Assembly: GCA_905221605.1 (NCBI GenBank)
Contig: CAJNDS010002046.1
Coordinates: forward strand, 485,501 to 549,500
Source: Symbiodinium natans
Lineage: Eukaryota; Sar; Dinophyceae; Suessiales; Symbiodiniaceae
DNA: 64,000 bases
Direction: 5' to 3'
The translations under genes were made by a program, and so were the position numbers. Numbering within the stretch: the stretch's first letter is position 1; the number at the start of each line of letters is the position of its first letter. Below are positions 1-10,229 of this stretch, in pieces. Below the pieces are notes generated by a model. That model was not told where the DNA came from. It saw nothing but the letters and a program-made list of their open reading frames with translations, and made no database searches.

Positions 1-700
1 TCCGGTACAAATCAGAACTGACTCGTACGGCATAGTAAAGCTATTCTCTAATGTAGTCGGAATGCGGCGTGGGTTTGGCCGCGGCAGTTCGCGACGGTTC
101 CTCCCCCACCCCCCACCAAGCCTTCTCTTGCACGCGATTTTGGACTGTATGTTACACTTCTGCAATTTCTTGCTGCCTCATTTCTCTACTCTATGTGGTT
201 TCCCTGGGTTATGGCGTGTTGTGCAGCTTCATTTTCGCTTTCGGACTGTTTTTTTGCATTGTATGGTTTCGGTCATGCCTCAAAAGCTCCAAAACAACCA
301 TTCCTAAAATCTGCTGAGGCCTCGGAGCATAAAGCCGGCACCCCCCAACCCATCCAGCAACCCCCAACCCACCCCCACTCTTCAGCCTCGGGCCTCGATG
401 AAACTGCTGATGAGGCGAGGCCTACAGCCCTGGCAACGGGCAGCACATCGGCTCGACAATCAGGGGTCTGTGAGGCTGGTCTTCACATGCGGCTGCGCAG
501 GCCCCGGCCGAGGCGGGTCGCGTAGCGTTAAAATTGTAGGTTCCGGAAGCCCGACAATCATGAATGAGCTTGAAGAGCGAGTTTGGGACCCACAACATGC
601 ATCATCACCCGCGGCCGAATCCGCGCCGCATACCCTAGTCTCCTAGCCTTATGCGAAGTGTACACGTCCCCCACGGATCGCGTAGCACAAAAGAGAGAGC
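1..700. other. No recognisable gene
   Basis: Short open frames occur on both strands, but none has a recognisable motif or convincing protein composition. The stretch is mixed GC with pyrimidine-rich patches near 100-130 and 340-380. No RNA gene or repeat structure was recognised. Confidence 0.4.
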
Positions 701-880
701 AAGCCAAATGTCCGGAGTATGTGCTTGCTCACGGTTTGCTCTCAGTTGCTGACGGCATCTCCATGAAGTCGCCCTCTGCTTCGGGGGCGGAGCCCACCGG
801 AAGCTTGTCCGAGTCGGTCTTGCTTTTCTCAGGGTGACGGGTCACCGATGACAAAAAGCAAGAGGAGCGTTGAAGCATAT

Positions 881-1495
881 CTACTTTACAAAGGCACCCA
901 CCCACACACGCACACACGCGCACACACAAACACACACACAGACACCGGCCTTGCTGAACAAGCCTGAGACAAAGCTCATCGCAAGGCTGCCCAGGCTGAT
1001 GTCTTCCGCTTCCAACTTCGGCGGGGGAGTTCGATGAGAGAATGAGCCATACGGAGGGCGATACTCGCAGCAGTGATACCACCTCAAGCACGAGTAAACA
1101 TCCCAAAGTTCTGCCATGACAGCACACATACTGCTCAAGAGCGCTGCAGCTGCTGGCTTGGAGTCGCGCAGCCCATCACGCGAATCATGAATGTACTCGA
1201 CCTGCCGCAAGATGGGCAGAAGCGTTTAAATCTGCACCAATTCAAACTGCGATTTCTCGTCCGGATGCCCCACCCGCTTCACGCGCTTGAAGGGATTCTC
1301 AGTGTCGTAGGGGATGCCGCAGTCTTCCGTAATGCTTAGCTCTGAAGGCTCACAATATAGGCAAATGTAGGTGACACCAACAGGTTCCAAAGAGAGACAG
1401 CAGCTGGTTTTCATTTCGAGGCAAGCGACCTGGATCCAAGGACCTCCTTTGCCACGAAGAGATCCCGGATTCGCATACAATCTGCCCAGGGACAT
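881..1495 (-). CDS. Candidate exons, unknown protein
   Basis: Two minus-strand stretches in the same frame look like exons. One, about 1229-1430, encodes peptides around CLSLEPVGVTYICLYCEPSE and HPDEKSQFELVQ. The other, about 1000-1200, encodes VEYIHDSRDGLRDSKP and AELWDVYSCLRWYHCC. They are split by a TAA at 1226-1228, just after a CAG/ATT junction that could be a splice site. They may be downstream exons of the kinase-like candidate at 2.3-3.9 kb, since the orientation is the same. No domain was recognised. Confidence 0.25.
893..943. repeat. (CA)n microsatellite
   Basis: A run of CACACA units with CACACG and CACGCG interruptions. It lies inside the span of the candidate kinase-like gene, probably in an intron or untranslated stretch. 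Confidence 0.85.
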
Positions 1496-2317
1496 CCACT
1501 GGGTAAGGACAACAACCTTCTGTTAAGTCTGCACAGAAATCGCCTGGATCCAAGCCGTTGATGGACTCATTAGAGCAATCGAGAACGAAAGAAGTTGGAG
1601 AGCTGGATGTCATCATTGGCGCCTTAGGAAAGGTCCTCCCAGTTGATATTCCAGGTTGAGTTCTTGCTCTCTAAACCCCACGCACTCCTCCAGAGTCATC
1701 TGCAACAGCGCGTTGGAATCATGACCCTCCCGCACTCAAACTCTCGGCTTCGGCAGCAAAGCTGGGCACACGTGCTGCTAAGGCGCACACATCTAGCAAG
1801 GGAGTCGCGCACACCATGGCCCAGGCTGAGATTTGTCATTTTCTTGCAGAGTTGCCTGAAGGTGAGCCTGCTTCTCATGAGCTGCTCGCGCTCGGGTCTG
1901 CTGCACTACATGAGCTGTAGCTCGAGAATGCTCCAGACAGGACACAGAGCTGAACCGAACTGCCAACGAGCTGCCAACAAACGCCAGACAAAGCATAGCA
2001 CACAAAGCATGGCACATGGCATAAAGTCACAAAGCGTTGTCCTCGCCTCCTCGGTCTGAGTCTTGCCAACAAGTTCAGCGGCGCTTCGGTCTCCTCAGCT
2101 GCCTCAAACTGCTTCAAACTGCTGCAAAATATGAGAGCCGCGAAGACATCAAACATCATGAAGGGAGAAGCAAAAGATCACCTGCAGGCTAGCCGGCTAG
2201 CCGAGCCTCACTGGCATTCTGCTCATCGCCTGTGCAGAGCCAAAGGCCAACATGCGATGTCTTACACGAGATGACTTGAAAGTGGCCTTTCTCCGGCGGC
2301 CGCTTTCCTCTCAAGAT

Positions 2318-3895
2318 TCAACATTGACTCAGGGTCACGTGGCGTGGCCTCGACCCACATGAAGGCACGACTTGTCCTTTCTTTCCGCCATCGCCTCGGC
2401 ATTGCCCAAGACTTTCATTTCTGCAAAAATAATGCTGCAACTCCTTCATGGCCGAGGTGCTACCCATGATGCCAGCTCCTTCGCTGGGGGGGCAGCACGG
2501 AAAACCGATGGGACTGAGAGCCAAACGCGGCCCACGCAGGTGCTGCAGTTGAACAATGGGCTCACATGTCAGGAATATTGAAGGACATTGAACAAAGGAA
2601 AGAAAGACAGGGCACGTCAGAAGCCCCATGGCAAACATGTCTGACTCCAACCTGCAGCCGTCCAGCAAGTCAAGTCCACACGCCTTCATGTAGCGAACTA
2701 TACGAGGCTCGAACCCACACTTCGCAGGAAATGCGACCATCTCTGGCGCAGAATACCTGTGTGGTTCCAAGCAGTCTAAAAAACGTTGCAATGCTGGACA
2801 ACATCGGTTCTGCGATCTTGCCTAGGAGGCGGCTCAAAGGTCAAAGTACCTGGCGCCTCCGGCACAACAAGAGCATTTACAAAGGTGAAACAATAGGCAT
2901 GCAACACTTTCCGCTGAAGGTGCCTCTTGTCCGGAGAATGAAAAAGGGCAATCCATCAGCTGCCCCCACTGCACCTTTGTCAAGTCTGACAATAGATACC
3001 AGCGGTTTTGCACCAGTCAAAAGCCAAACTTCTGCTGGATGCAGGGACTTGCTGAAACTCCCGGGCCCCGCACGCCGCTGAACGAAAAGCCCAGGCTCCC
3101 CAGCAACCACTTGCCCTGCGCGACCCAAGACAGCCGTGCAAGACACGCTTGCGCTCCACATGTTCAGGATGTAACATCCAAGCATCTGCCGTCAGACCTG
3201 GTCAATTCTTACAAGTTGCCTGTGGGTCGATGAAGATGCTGTAAGGTGAGAAGCCCAGATGTGCCGTCTTGGCATCCTGGACCAGCACAAACGGCGAAAC
3301 AGCTTCTGAACAAGAAGCACAAAGCCTTTGCCTGATGGAGAAACTGCATGGCTTCTGCCACATCAAGAAGTCCGCACCTCTGAAGCGTGTTGACAACGCG
3401 TGTTGACAGGTAGATCAAGCACGCAACAGGCTTGCTTCCATAGCAGCGACGATGTTGCAACAAGTAAATGCTATCAATACAAGGCACTTCATCTCCAGGT
3501 TGGACAGCTCGTGTCTGTTGTTCTCCAACAGCTGTGCCACGGTGCCTCAGTCTTGATGCTGCTTGAACACACTCAAGACACTCAATCAAGGAGAGATGGT
3601 AGTGAGTGCTCACCGGCTGGTTGTGCCTCTGTAATCTGGTGCCTGTTTCTGGGGCTGACAGAGGAAGCGTTGATGTGGCTCTCACTTGTTCTCATTTTCT
3701 GAACAGCTCGGTCACAAAACATGCTTCCCACCGACAAGACACGGATGCAGCTTGATGCCCGGACCCTACATATGGCCTTGAAGAGAGGTTCAGGCCAAAC
3801 AACCCGACAACCACGAGCACAATGCTCACAATTTCGAGCACCGGGCCAACCACAGGCTTCGTCGCAAAGGCCAGAGTGCTCCTCTCCTCCACCAA
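2318..3895 (-). CDS. Candidate membrane protein-kinase-like gene (exons)
   Basis: Read on the minus strand, several exon-like pieces in different frames resemble a divergent protein kinase. About 3770-3895 encodes a hydrophobic helix (core VGPVLEIVSIVLVVVGLFG) that could be a transmembrane segment. About 3315-3420 encodes LLDVAEAMQFLHQAKAL, resembling the helix before the kinase catalytic loop (dva.al.yLH). About 3220-3300 encodes VQDAKTAHL, which could be a degenerate HRDLK-type loop lacking the HR. About 2540-2770 encodes YSAPEMV followed about 40 residues later by ESDMFAMGLL, which matches the APE motif and the D-x-[WF]-x-x-G motif of subdomains VIII and IX. A splice acceptor could be the CACAG just before the APE exon. 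The catalytic-loop reading is weak, so it could be a pseudokinase, a pseudogene or a chance match outside the APE exon. Exon limits are approximate. Confidence 0.4.
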
Positions 3896-4141
3896 AGCCT
3901 GCGCTTGCTCGTTGCCGAGACCACTGGCTTATCTGCTTGTAACGATTGTCTGTAAACTTGAGCGAAGACCGATGCAAACTGCAAGCCCAACTCAAGACAT
4001 ACTACTGGTATAGTATATTTACGTTGCTCGAGTCTTGGCCATTTTGGCATGATGCAGCAACAGTGGGGGATACATGTTGACTGGTATAAGAAGCAAGCAG
4101 CCACAGGCAAAACTCAAAGACAAATTCGGTGTATAAGGCAC

Positions 4142-5337
4142 TCCCTCCAAAGTTGCCGTCGCAGAAGCTTGCCAGGAACGAACACAATGCCGGGATGCAG
4201 CAACAGTTCTCCGCTGCAGTGGGCATCACCTAAACAGCTAGCTCTGCGGTACACAAAAACGACTAAACTGTTCGCAGCTTGCTAGCTCGAGACCTCCATG
4301 ACTCAGGCAGGTCAGAGCAGTGACACTGCTGCAGGACTCGTGTGCTTCCGCTTTTACGGAGTAGATGCAGCAGCTCCGCACTTCCTCCAAAGTTGCCGTA
4401 GCAGAAGCTTGCAAGGAAGCACACAATGCCAGGATGTGCAACGGTTCTCTGCGCGACAGAGGCATCACCTAAACAGCTAGCTCTGCACTGTCTCCCAAGC
4501 GACCGTAGCAGAAGCTAATGAAACGAGAGGCGACGCAACAGCTCTGATGGAAGCCGGTACAAAATGAAGACTAAACTGTTCGCGGCTTGCTAGCTCGAGA
4601 CCTCCATGACTCAGGCAGGTCAGAGCAGTGACACTGCTGCAGGACTCGTGTGCTTCCGCTTTTACGGAGTAGATGCAGCAGCTCCGCACTTCCTCCAAAG
4701 TTGCCGTAGCAGAAGCTTGCAAGGAAGCACACAATGCCAGGATGTGCAACGGTTCTCTGCGCAGACAAAGGCATCACCTAAACAGCTAGCTCTGCACTGT
4801 CTCCCAAGCGACCGTAGCAGAAGCTAATGAAACGAGAGGCGACGTAACAGCTCTGATGGAAGCCGGTACAAAATGAAGACTAAACTGTTCGCGGCTTGCT
4901 AGCTCGAGACCTCCATGACTCAGGCAGGTCAGAGCAGTGACACTGCTGCAGGACTCGTGTGCTTCCGCTTTTACGGAGTAGATGCAGCAGCTCCGCACTT
5001 CCTCCAAAGTTGCCGTAGCAGAAGCTTGCAAGGAAGCACACAATGCCAGGATGTGCAACGGTTCTCTGCGCAGACAAAGGCATCACCTAAACAGCTAGCT
5101 CTGCACTGTCTCCCAAGCGACCGTAGCAGAAGCTAATGAAACGAGAGGCGACGCAACAGCTCTGATGGAAGCCGGTACAAAATGAAGACTAAACTGTTCG
5201 CGGCTTGCTAGCTCGAGACCTCCATGACTCAGGCAGGTCAGAGCAGTGACACTGCTGCAGGACTCGTGTGCTTCCGCTTTTACGGAGTAGATGCAGCAGC
5301 TCCGCACTTCCTCCAAAGTTGCCGTAGCAGAAGCTTT
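4142..5337. repeat. 309-bp tandem satellite
   Basis: Three full units of 308, 309 and 309 bp begin at 4261, 4569 and 4878, each starting GACTAAACTGTTCGC. A partial fourth unit runs from 5187 to about 5337. A degenerate upstream copy (about 4142-4260) lacks roughly 90 bp of the unit. Full units differ by only a few bases, for example GACGCAAC versus GACGTAAC, which indicates recent amplification or homogenisation. Repeated open frames on both strands simply reflect the period (309 = 3 x 103) and are not taken as genes. Confidence 0.95.
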
Positions 5338-5645
5338 CCAGCAGCGGTTCTCTGCTGCCGACGAAGGCAAAAGTCAACGATCTGCTTTTACGACGAGCCG
5401 GGCAGCCGCCCAGAAAACTCTTTTCGAAGGCCTTTGTGCAGAGGCATGTTTACAGAGATGGTAGGAACGAATTCACAAACTCGCGTTTGCGACTAAGCAA
5501 AATTCGCCTCGGCTTCCTGCCGAGAAGCGTCCTGGAACAAGCAGACCCGGATCGGGCCCCCCCCCCCGCCCTGTGGGACCCCCCCCAATCGCTTGAAGGA
5601 GCTGCAAACCGATGCTGTGGAGGGTCCCGCCTGTCAAAGGCTCCT

Positions 5646-5817
5646 ACAGGGGGAGTGCCTCAAAACCCCCCCCACCCCCAAAACCCCCTCCCACCCCCCC
5701 ACCCCCCACCCCCCCACCCCCCCCCCACACCCCCACACCCCCCCACCCCCCCCCCACCCACCCCCCCCCCACCCCCCCCCCCCCCCGCCACCCCCCCCCC
5801 CACCCCCCCCCCCCCTT
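5646..5817. repeat. Poly-C / CCCCCA-rich tract
   Basis: Almost pure pyrimidine-rich DNA on the plus strand, with C-runs broken by single A residues. The proline-rich and glycine-rich frames here are composition artefacts. Confidence 0.9.
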
Positions 5818-6189
5818 TCTCCCCTTTTTTATCCTCCTTTCCTGTCCTGGGGACGGTCCGGCTGCCGAGGCGGCGCGCGCAAGCGTTTACAATTATTCTG
5901 CTTGCAGAAGTGTTGAAGCCTTCAAGCAAAACACCCCCAAACCTTAAAGCCCAAACGCCCAAGAATCCGAAAGCCATCTAAACACCTAACCCCCAAGCCC
6001 GAACTTGTCAATCTTAATGCTCTGTACCTTCGAAGAACATCTAAACCGACACACCACCGACAGAAAATCCCGCAGATTCCGCATTCCTAACTGCTACGGC
6101 TTGAACTTTCGACCCCGAACCTTAAAACCAAGCCCAGAAGACTGAACTTGTCATGTTTGAAGCTCAGACAATTCAAGCTTCTCACCTAT

Positions 6190-6480
6190 CTGAACATGTA
6201 AAATCTCTGCGCATGCCAGCATTTCGCAAAGAATGTTTTCAGTGGCGCCGTTCCGTTCCCACAACCCGAAACATTGACGACATCCGAAAATTCCATTACA
6301 TACAGTGAACTCGACCTGCCGACAGCGAATCGTCCCCATCGAAGGAAACGGTGTTTTCGGACATGCACTCCAAGCGACCACGCACAAAAAGCTCTAGAAA
6401 AAATCCAAGGTTTTGCAATCTACAACTCCAAAATCGCATTGCATATTTGGCGGGGTCGCTATGCCCCGTAACCTTGTTTT
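6190..6480 (-). repeat. Dispersed repeat, copy A
   Basis: The reverse complement of this stretch aligns by eye with 11770-11945. Shared landmarks in order are CAAGGTTACGG, ATGCGATT, TTGTGGATTGCAAAA (copy A: TTGTAGATTGCAAAA), CCGAAAACACCGTT, GGGACGAT and CAGGTCGA. The copies are in opposite orientation and differ by substitutions and indels, so this looks like an old dispersed repeat of unknown class. Confidence 0.7.
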
Positions 6481-6692
6481 TGTGCTGGGCCGCGGAGCCA
6501 TGGACACAGTTGCAGTCTCAAACGCAGAGCTTGGATTGGCCACCATGTGTGTGCGTGCGCGTGCGTGTTTGCGTGAATCTTGTGGGTATGAACTACTTCG
6601 GATACTCGAGGGCCACGACCTACAACATGACGAAAACCCGAAAAACCTACAGAAGACAGAAGCGCAAACGTCGCAGTGTAGAAGCAGAAGTA

Positions 6693-6708
6693 TATATATA
6701 TATATATA

Positions 6709-6757
<49 letters not shown>

Positions 6758-6806
6758 ATGTATGTATACATATATATATATATATATATATACATATATA
6801 TATGAT
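6693..6806. repeat. (TA)n(CTGT)n(TA)n compound microsatellite
   Basis: An AT alternating run, about 14 CTGT units, a short TGTA stretch and a second AT alternating run. It lies directly before the telomere-like block. Confidence 0.95.
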
Positions 6807-6858
6807 GCGGGTGCTGGCGGCCACCCCCCTCCCAACGGCAACCCCCCCTGTGGTGTGG

Positions 6859-7160
6859 TTTTAGGGTTTAGGATTTAGGGTTTTAGGGTTTTAGGGTTTA
6901 GGGTTTGGGGTTTAGGGTTTAGGGTTTAGGGTTTGGGGTTTAGGATTTAGGGTTTAGGGTTTCGGGTTTAGGGTTTAGGGTCCCGCCCCCCTGTGTGGTG
7001 TGGTTGTGGGTTGGTTTTAGGGTTTAGTTAGGGTTTAGGGTTTAGGGTTTAGGGTTTAGGGTTTAGGGTTTAGGGTTTAGGGTTTCGGGTTTCGGGTTTC
7101 GGGTTTAGGGTTTAGGGTTTAGGGTTTAGGGTTTAGTGTTTAGGGTTTAGGTTTTAGGGG
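6859..7160 (+). repeat. Interstitial TTTAGGG telomere-like array
   Basis: Long runs of GGGTTTA, read as TTTAGGG on the plus strand, with variants TTCGGG, TTGGGG and TTTTAGGG. A 55-bp non-repeat interruption sits near 6980-7020. TTTAGGG is the telomere repeat type reported for dinoflagellates and plants. Its internal position suggests a fused or transposed telomere, or a repair insertion. Confidence 0.9.
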
Positions 7161-7276
7161 GTTGGGGGGGCGGGAGGGGGGGTTGGGGGAGGGGGGGTTG
7201 GGGGGGGGGGGTTGGGGGGGGGTTTGGGGGGCGGGGGGTTGGGGGGGGGGTTTGGGGGTTGGGAAGGGGGGGGGGG
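7157..7276. repeat. Poly-G / GGGGGTT tract
   Basis: G-runs separated by TT or single bases continue directly from the telomere-like array, so they may be a degenerate G-rich extension of it. The tract has strong G-quadruplex potential. Confidence 0.9.
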
Positions 7277-7289
7277 TTGTTATACCATT

Positions 7290-8909
7290 CCTGCCCCCCT
7301 CCATCCACACATCCGAAAACGTGAAGCAGAACTCCGAGGGATGTGACAAGCACTGGAGGAGCGCCGCGCCAGCAGGTGGGCAGCTGCGAGCAGTCTATCA
7401 ATCTGTGAGGTGTGCACAGAGGCCACCCAACAAGCCGGCGTGCAGCCTAGCTGCAGTCAAAGAAAGCGTTTAGCTGGCCAAAATACCACCTAACACATGT
7501 CCTCAGCATGTCCCCCCAGAAGCAAGGTTGAAAGCTTGCATGAACGATCAGCTGTGCATGGATCTGCACCTCGATGACGCTAAGAATGTGTGGGTGGCGA
7601 AGCCGCTGTAGACTCGTGGCATCCTGAGGGGCACGAGAGAACTCAGCCCAGCACAGCCCAGCCCAGCACACACAACATCACACAACCCAACGTGCAACAT
7701 GAGCCTTTTTGAGAAGCTCCACTATTTGCTCTTTCGCATTTTTGGCATACCTCGAGCAATTGCTGCAACAAGGCGCGCCTTCACGTCACTGCTGAGCTGC
7801 TGGCTTCTCTATGACCTTTCTCTCGAAAAGAAAGATGGTAAGCTTTTCATCAGGCTTTTCCTGGCGACAGCTCCGAATGCTAGGTGGATGTGGGTGGACG
7901 ATGTGGCAACTTGCTGGCTGGAACAAAAAAGTACGACACCTTGAAGCTTGCGCTGTGAAGCTTCCATCGAAGTTCCGGGCCTTATCTGTGGACTGCTGCA
8001 GCAAATATACACACTAATTGCCTCATTTGGCAGCTGACCTCCGAAACATTGGCCTTACTAGGCTGCTGACTGTAGTAGCAGGGCTCCTTCTGCACGTCGT
8101 ACCTCCGTGTAGGCTGAGATGTCCAATGCTCTATGTCGAAGCAGGAGAGGAGGGGCACTGCGTCAAGATTTTGTTCCCCATGCCAGCACGCCTGGCAAGG
8201 CCAAGGCAAGCTCATGATCTCTTGTCTGGACTGCTGGATGCACTGTGGCGTGCCTCCAGTGGTTTGCAGGAGAGCAGATGAGGCAATGCGACAAATCTTA
8301 AACTAAACTGGGTTCTGGTCGTGCTCGCGTGCTCGTGTGTCTAGGCAGAAAGGTCTCATAGCATCATTGGCCATGCTCGTACATCCGTTTCTGCATCAAG
8401 CCTCCGTAGACACTAGCAGAAACTGATTGTAGTTGCTCGCATTGTTTGCAGGAGCTTGAGCAGCAGATCGGTCCAATCCAGCACATGACCCGACAACGAA
8501 CTGTGAAGCCAAACGTAAAGTCGATTCCATTCGATGCCTACAACAGCCACAACTCCGCAGCAAGCCAACAGCGCTCGCTGGGCCACGATGGGAAAAAAGT
8601 TTCTTTCGTTACTCCATGAAATCCAAGAATGCAGGGGGGCAACTTTATCCTGTAAGACAACACCCCAGTTCCCCACTCCTGCGTCAACCAGCCATAAAAC
8701 TCCATCAAAACAAGCATTTAGCACGAAGTCGAGCATATGCAGCCGCTCGCATTGCAACGACATTCTGCGCTGTGAAACTATATTCCAGCAGGTCCCAAGG
8801 CCATGGGAAGGCTTTCTGGCGTGGCGCCATGCATCTGTGATCGAGATCTGGTACTGGTACTTCTGGCATAAGCGATTTGGTAACGGACCCCCTTGTCAAG
8901 AAAATCCCG
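7290..8909. other. Non-coding, nothing recognised
   Basis: No open frame here has a recognisable motif. A plus-strand frame at 7699-7944 has a hydrophobic, basic N-terminus but no further support. No tandem repeat was seen apart from a short CCCAGCACAG-like stretch near 7640-7670. Confidence 0.4.
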
Positions 8910-9527
8910 TCAGCCCAAGCGCTCACAAATGGGTTTGCCATTCCATGCTCCGACTACACCTCGATCAAAGGCCCAGCCTGTCTTTCCGGCTAGCTTCAAA
9001 AAATGCTGGCCATCTTTCCGGATGACGTCATCCACCTGAAAGCTCTCATAGGGCCCAAGACTTTCACCTGTCGGCTTGGAAGCCACATCTGGAAGTTCAC
9101 GAAGCCGGATCTTTGTCAGGGATCGCCATGTTGCGGGCACCTCTAAAAGGGAGCTGCGCTCCTTGCCTTCCACGTCAGGATCGAATAAAGTATCAAACTT
9201 CTGACCCCTTCGTTGGTATCTGCCTTTGTATCGCGGGCAAACCCTGTATGCCTTCACAGGCGAATCATCAAAGACCTGCGCAATGCCGCCCATTAAGCGG
9301 CCATTTCCATCGCAGTCCTTTCGCTGGGCCTGGCCGCAACCTGGGCATCTCACTATCCGCCGCTGAGCATGGCCCGCAACTCGTGGCCTTCTTGGCTGCA
9401 GCTTTTGAATACCAACAAATGCCCTCAAGGAGCCCAAAGCAATGCACAGCAACAACCCCACACAAACCGCAATGGGCCGTCCATGATGCCCTGCCCAGAA
9501 ACCACTCCAGCACTTGTGACGAGCCAT
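8910..9527 (-). CDS. Possible plastid-targeted zinc-motif protein
   Basis: A single-exon frame of about 205 residues, using the ATG at 9527 (MARHKCWSG). A 21-residue upstream extension exists but begins before the signal-like region. Residues about 17-35 form a hydrophobic segment followed by AFVG, resembling the signal peptide plus FVAP-type transit start of peridinin-plastid bipartite leaders. Next is a basic stretch, then CPGCG...CDGNG, half of a DnaJ/BSD2-type CxxCxGxG zinc motif, with a further lone cysteine in CPRYKGR. The C-terminal third (GPYESFQVDDVIRKDGQHF, then TGWAFDR) resembles the SH3-like Gly-Trp modules common in dinoflagellate proteins. No neighbour suggests a pathway. The product and zinc binding are inference. 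Confidence 0.55.
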   Translation of the reverse strand: MARHKCWSGFWAGHHGRPIAVCVGLLLCIALGSLRAFVGIQKLQPRRPRVAGHAQRRIVRCPGCGQAQRKDCDGNGRLMGGIAQVFDDSPVKAYRVCPRYKGRYQRRGQKFDTLFDPDVEGKERSSLLEVPATWRSLTKIRLRELPDVASKPTGESLGPYESFQVDDVIRKDGQHFLKLAGKTGWAFDRGVVGAWNGKPICERLG

Positions 9528-9936
9528 GTGAGGTCGCTCCCCGTTTTCCTCGTTGACCCAAGGTTGCTGCGGCCAGACATGTGGAATCACTGAAGTGCAA
9601 AGATGTGCCGGTTTCGCTGCATGGTAACATCAAGGAGAACTCTGCAACAAGCGAAGGTGGCGAACATTTTTGACTTGCAAGTCTGATGGCGAATTCTTTA
9701 CTGTTCCTCAGCGCATGAGCTTTCAATGATAGGACTGCCGTCTTCTTACATGCAACTTGTCATAGCGAGCTGCATTAAGCCATCATATGTCATAGTCCTC
9801 CTAGCATCTTGATCACCAAAAGAGTATCACACGTACAGTCAGGCAGATCAGTGAAACTACCTGGAGGTGAAACATTACCTTCCAGCTTCGCGGTGCTCAT
9901 TTCACGGACTCAACAACATGCAGATGGACCTTTCAG
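9528..9936. other. Spacer between two minus-strand genes
   Basis: No open frame with recognisable motifs. This would hold the 3' untranslated region of the dynein light chain gene (ending at 9937) and the 5' region of the gene that starts at 9527. Confidence 0.4.
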
Positions 9937-10200
9937 TCATCCTGCCTTGAACGCCAGAACGGCCAACTCGTCAATGTAGAAGTACACAAAATGCTTGGTT
10001 TCGTGGGTAACGTAAGACCCGAAGTTTCGCCCCACTATGCAGTGCCAAAACGGCGTGTGACTTTTGTCCAACTCCTTCTTGATGAAGTTGGCAATGTCCT
10101 TTTCGGTGTTGTACCTGTCCATTGCTGTTTTGGCGAGCTCCACAACCTCGACCTGCAAAACATCGTTCATGTCCGCATTCTTGATTTGGACCTTGGCTTT
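9937..10200 (-). CDS. Dynein light chain LC8 (DYNLL), main exon
   Basis: LC8 is the homodimeric light chain that binds dynein intermediate chains and many other short peptide motifs in the cytoplasm and flagella. The frame reads [14 protein letters not shown] near its start, then [32 protein letters not shown] and [17 protein letters not shown] before the stop at 9937. These are the signature blocks of the family. Coding continues upstream of the internal ATG at 10170 into [10 protein letters not shown], matching the normal N-terminus, so the initiating methionine probably lies on another exon beyond about 10200. TGTAG or GGCAG just upstream are candidate splice acceptors. The C-terminus ([13 protein letters not shown] against the usual YLGQVAILLFKSG) is divergent. 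Confidence 0.9.
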   Translation of the reverse strand, partial: KAKVQIKNADMNDVLQVEVVELAKTAMDRYNTEKDIANFIKKELDKSHTPFWHCIVGRNFGSYVTHETKHFVYFYIDELAVLAFKAG

Positions 10201-10229
10201 GTCTATCTGCCTACACAGCCAAGACGCTC

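Noticed and set aside
4024-4050. Possible spliced-leader relic (GGCCATTTTGGC)
   Set aside because: Only an 11-base inner match without the CTCAAG end; too weak compared with the LTR 12-mer.
4142-5337. Possible CRISPR array
   Set aside because: The units are contiguous 309-bp satellite monomers without spacers, and the context is eukaryotic.
4298-5496. Repeated plus- and minus-strand peptides of 60-90 residues
   Set aside because: Explained by the 309-bp satellite; no known domain.
5436-5981. Proline- and glycine-rich frames through the poly-C tract
   Set aside because: Low-complexity artefact of C-runs.
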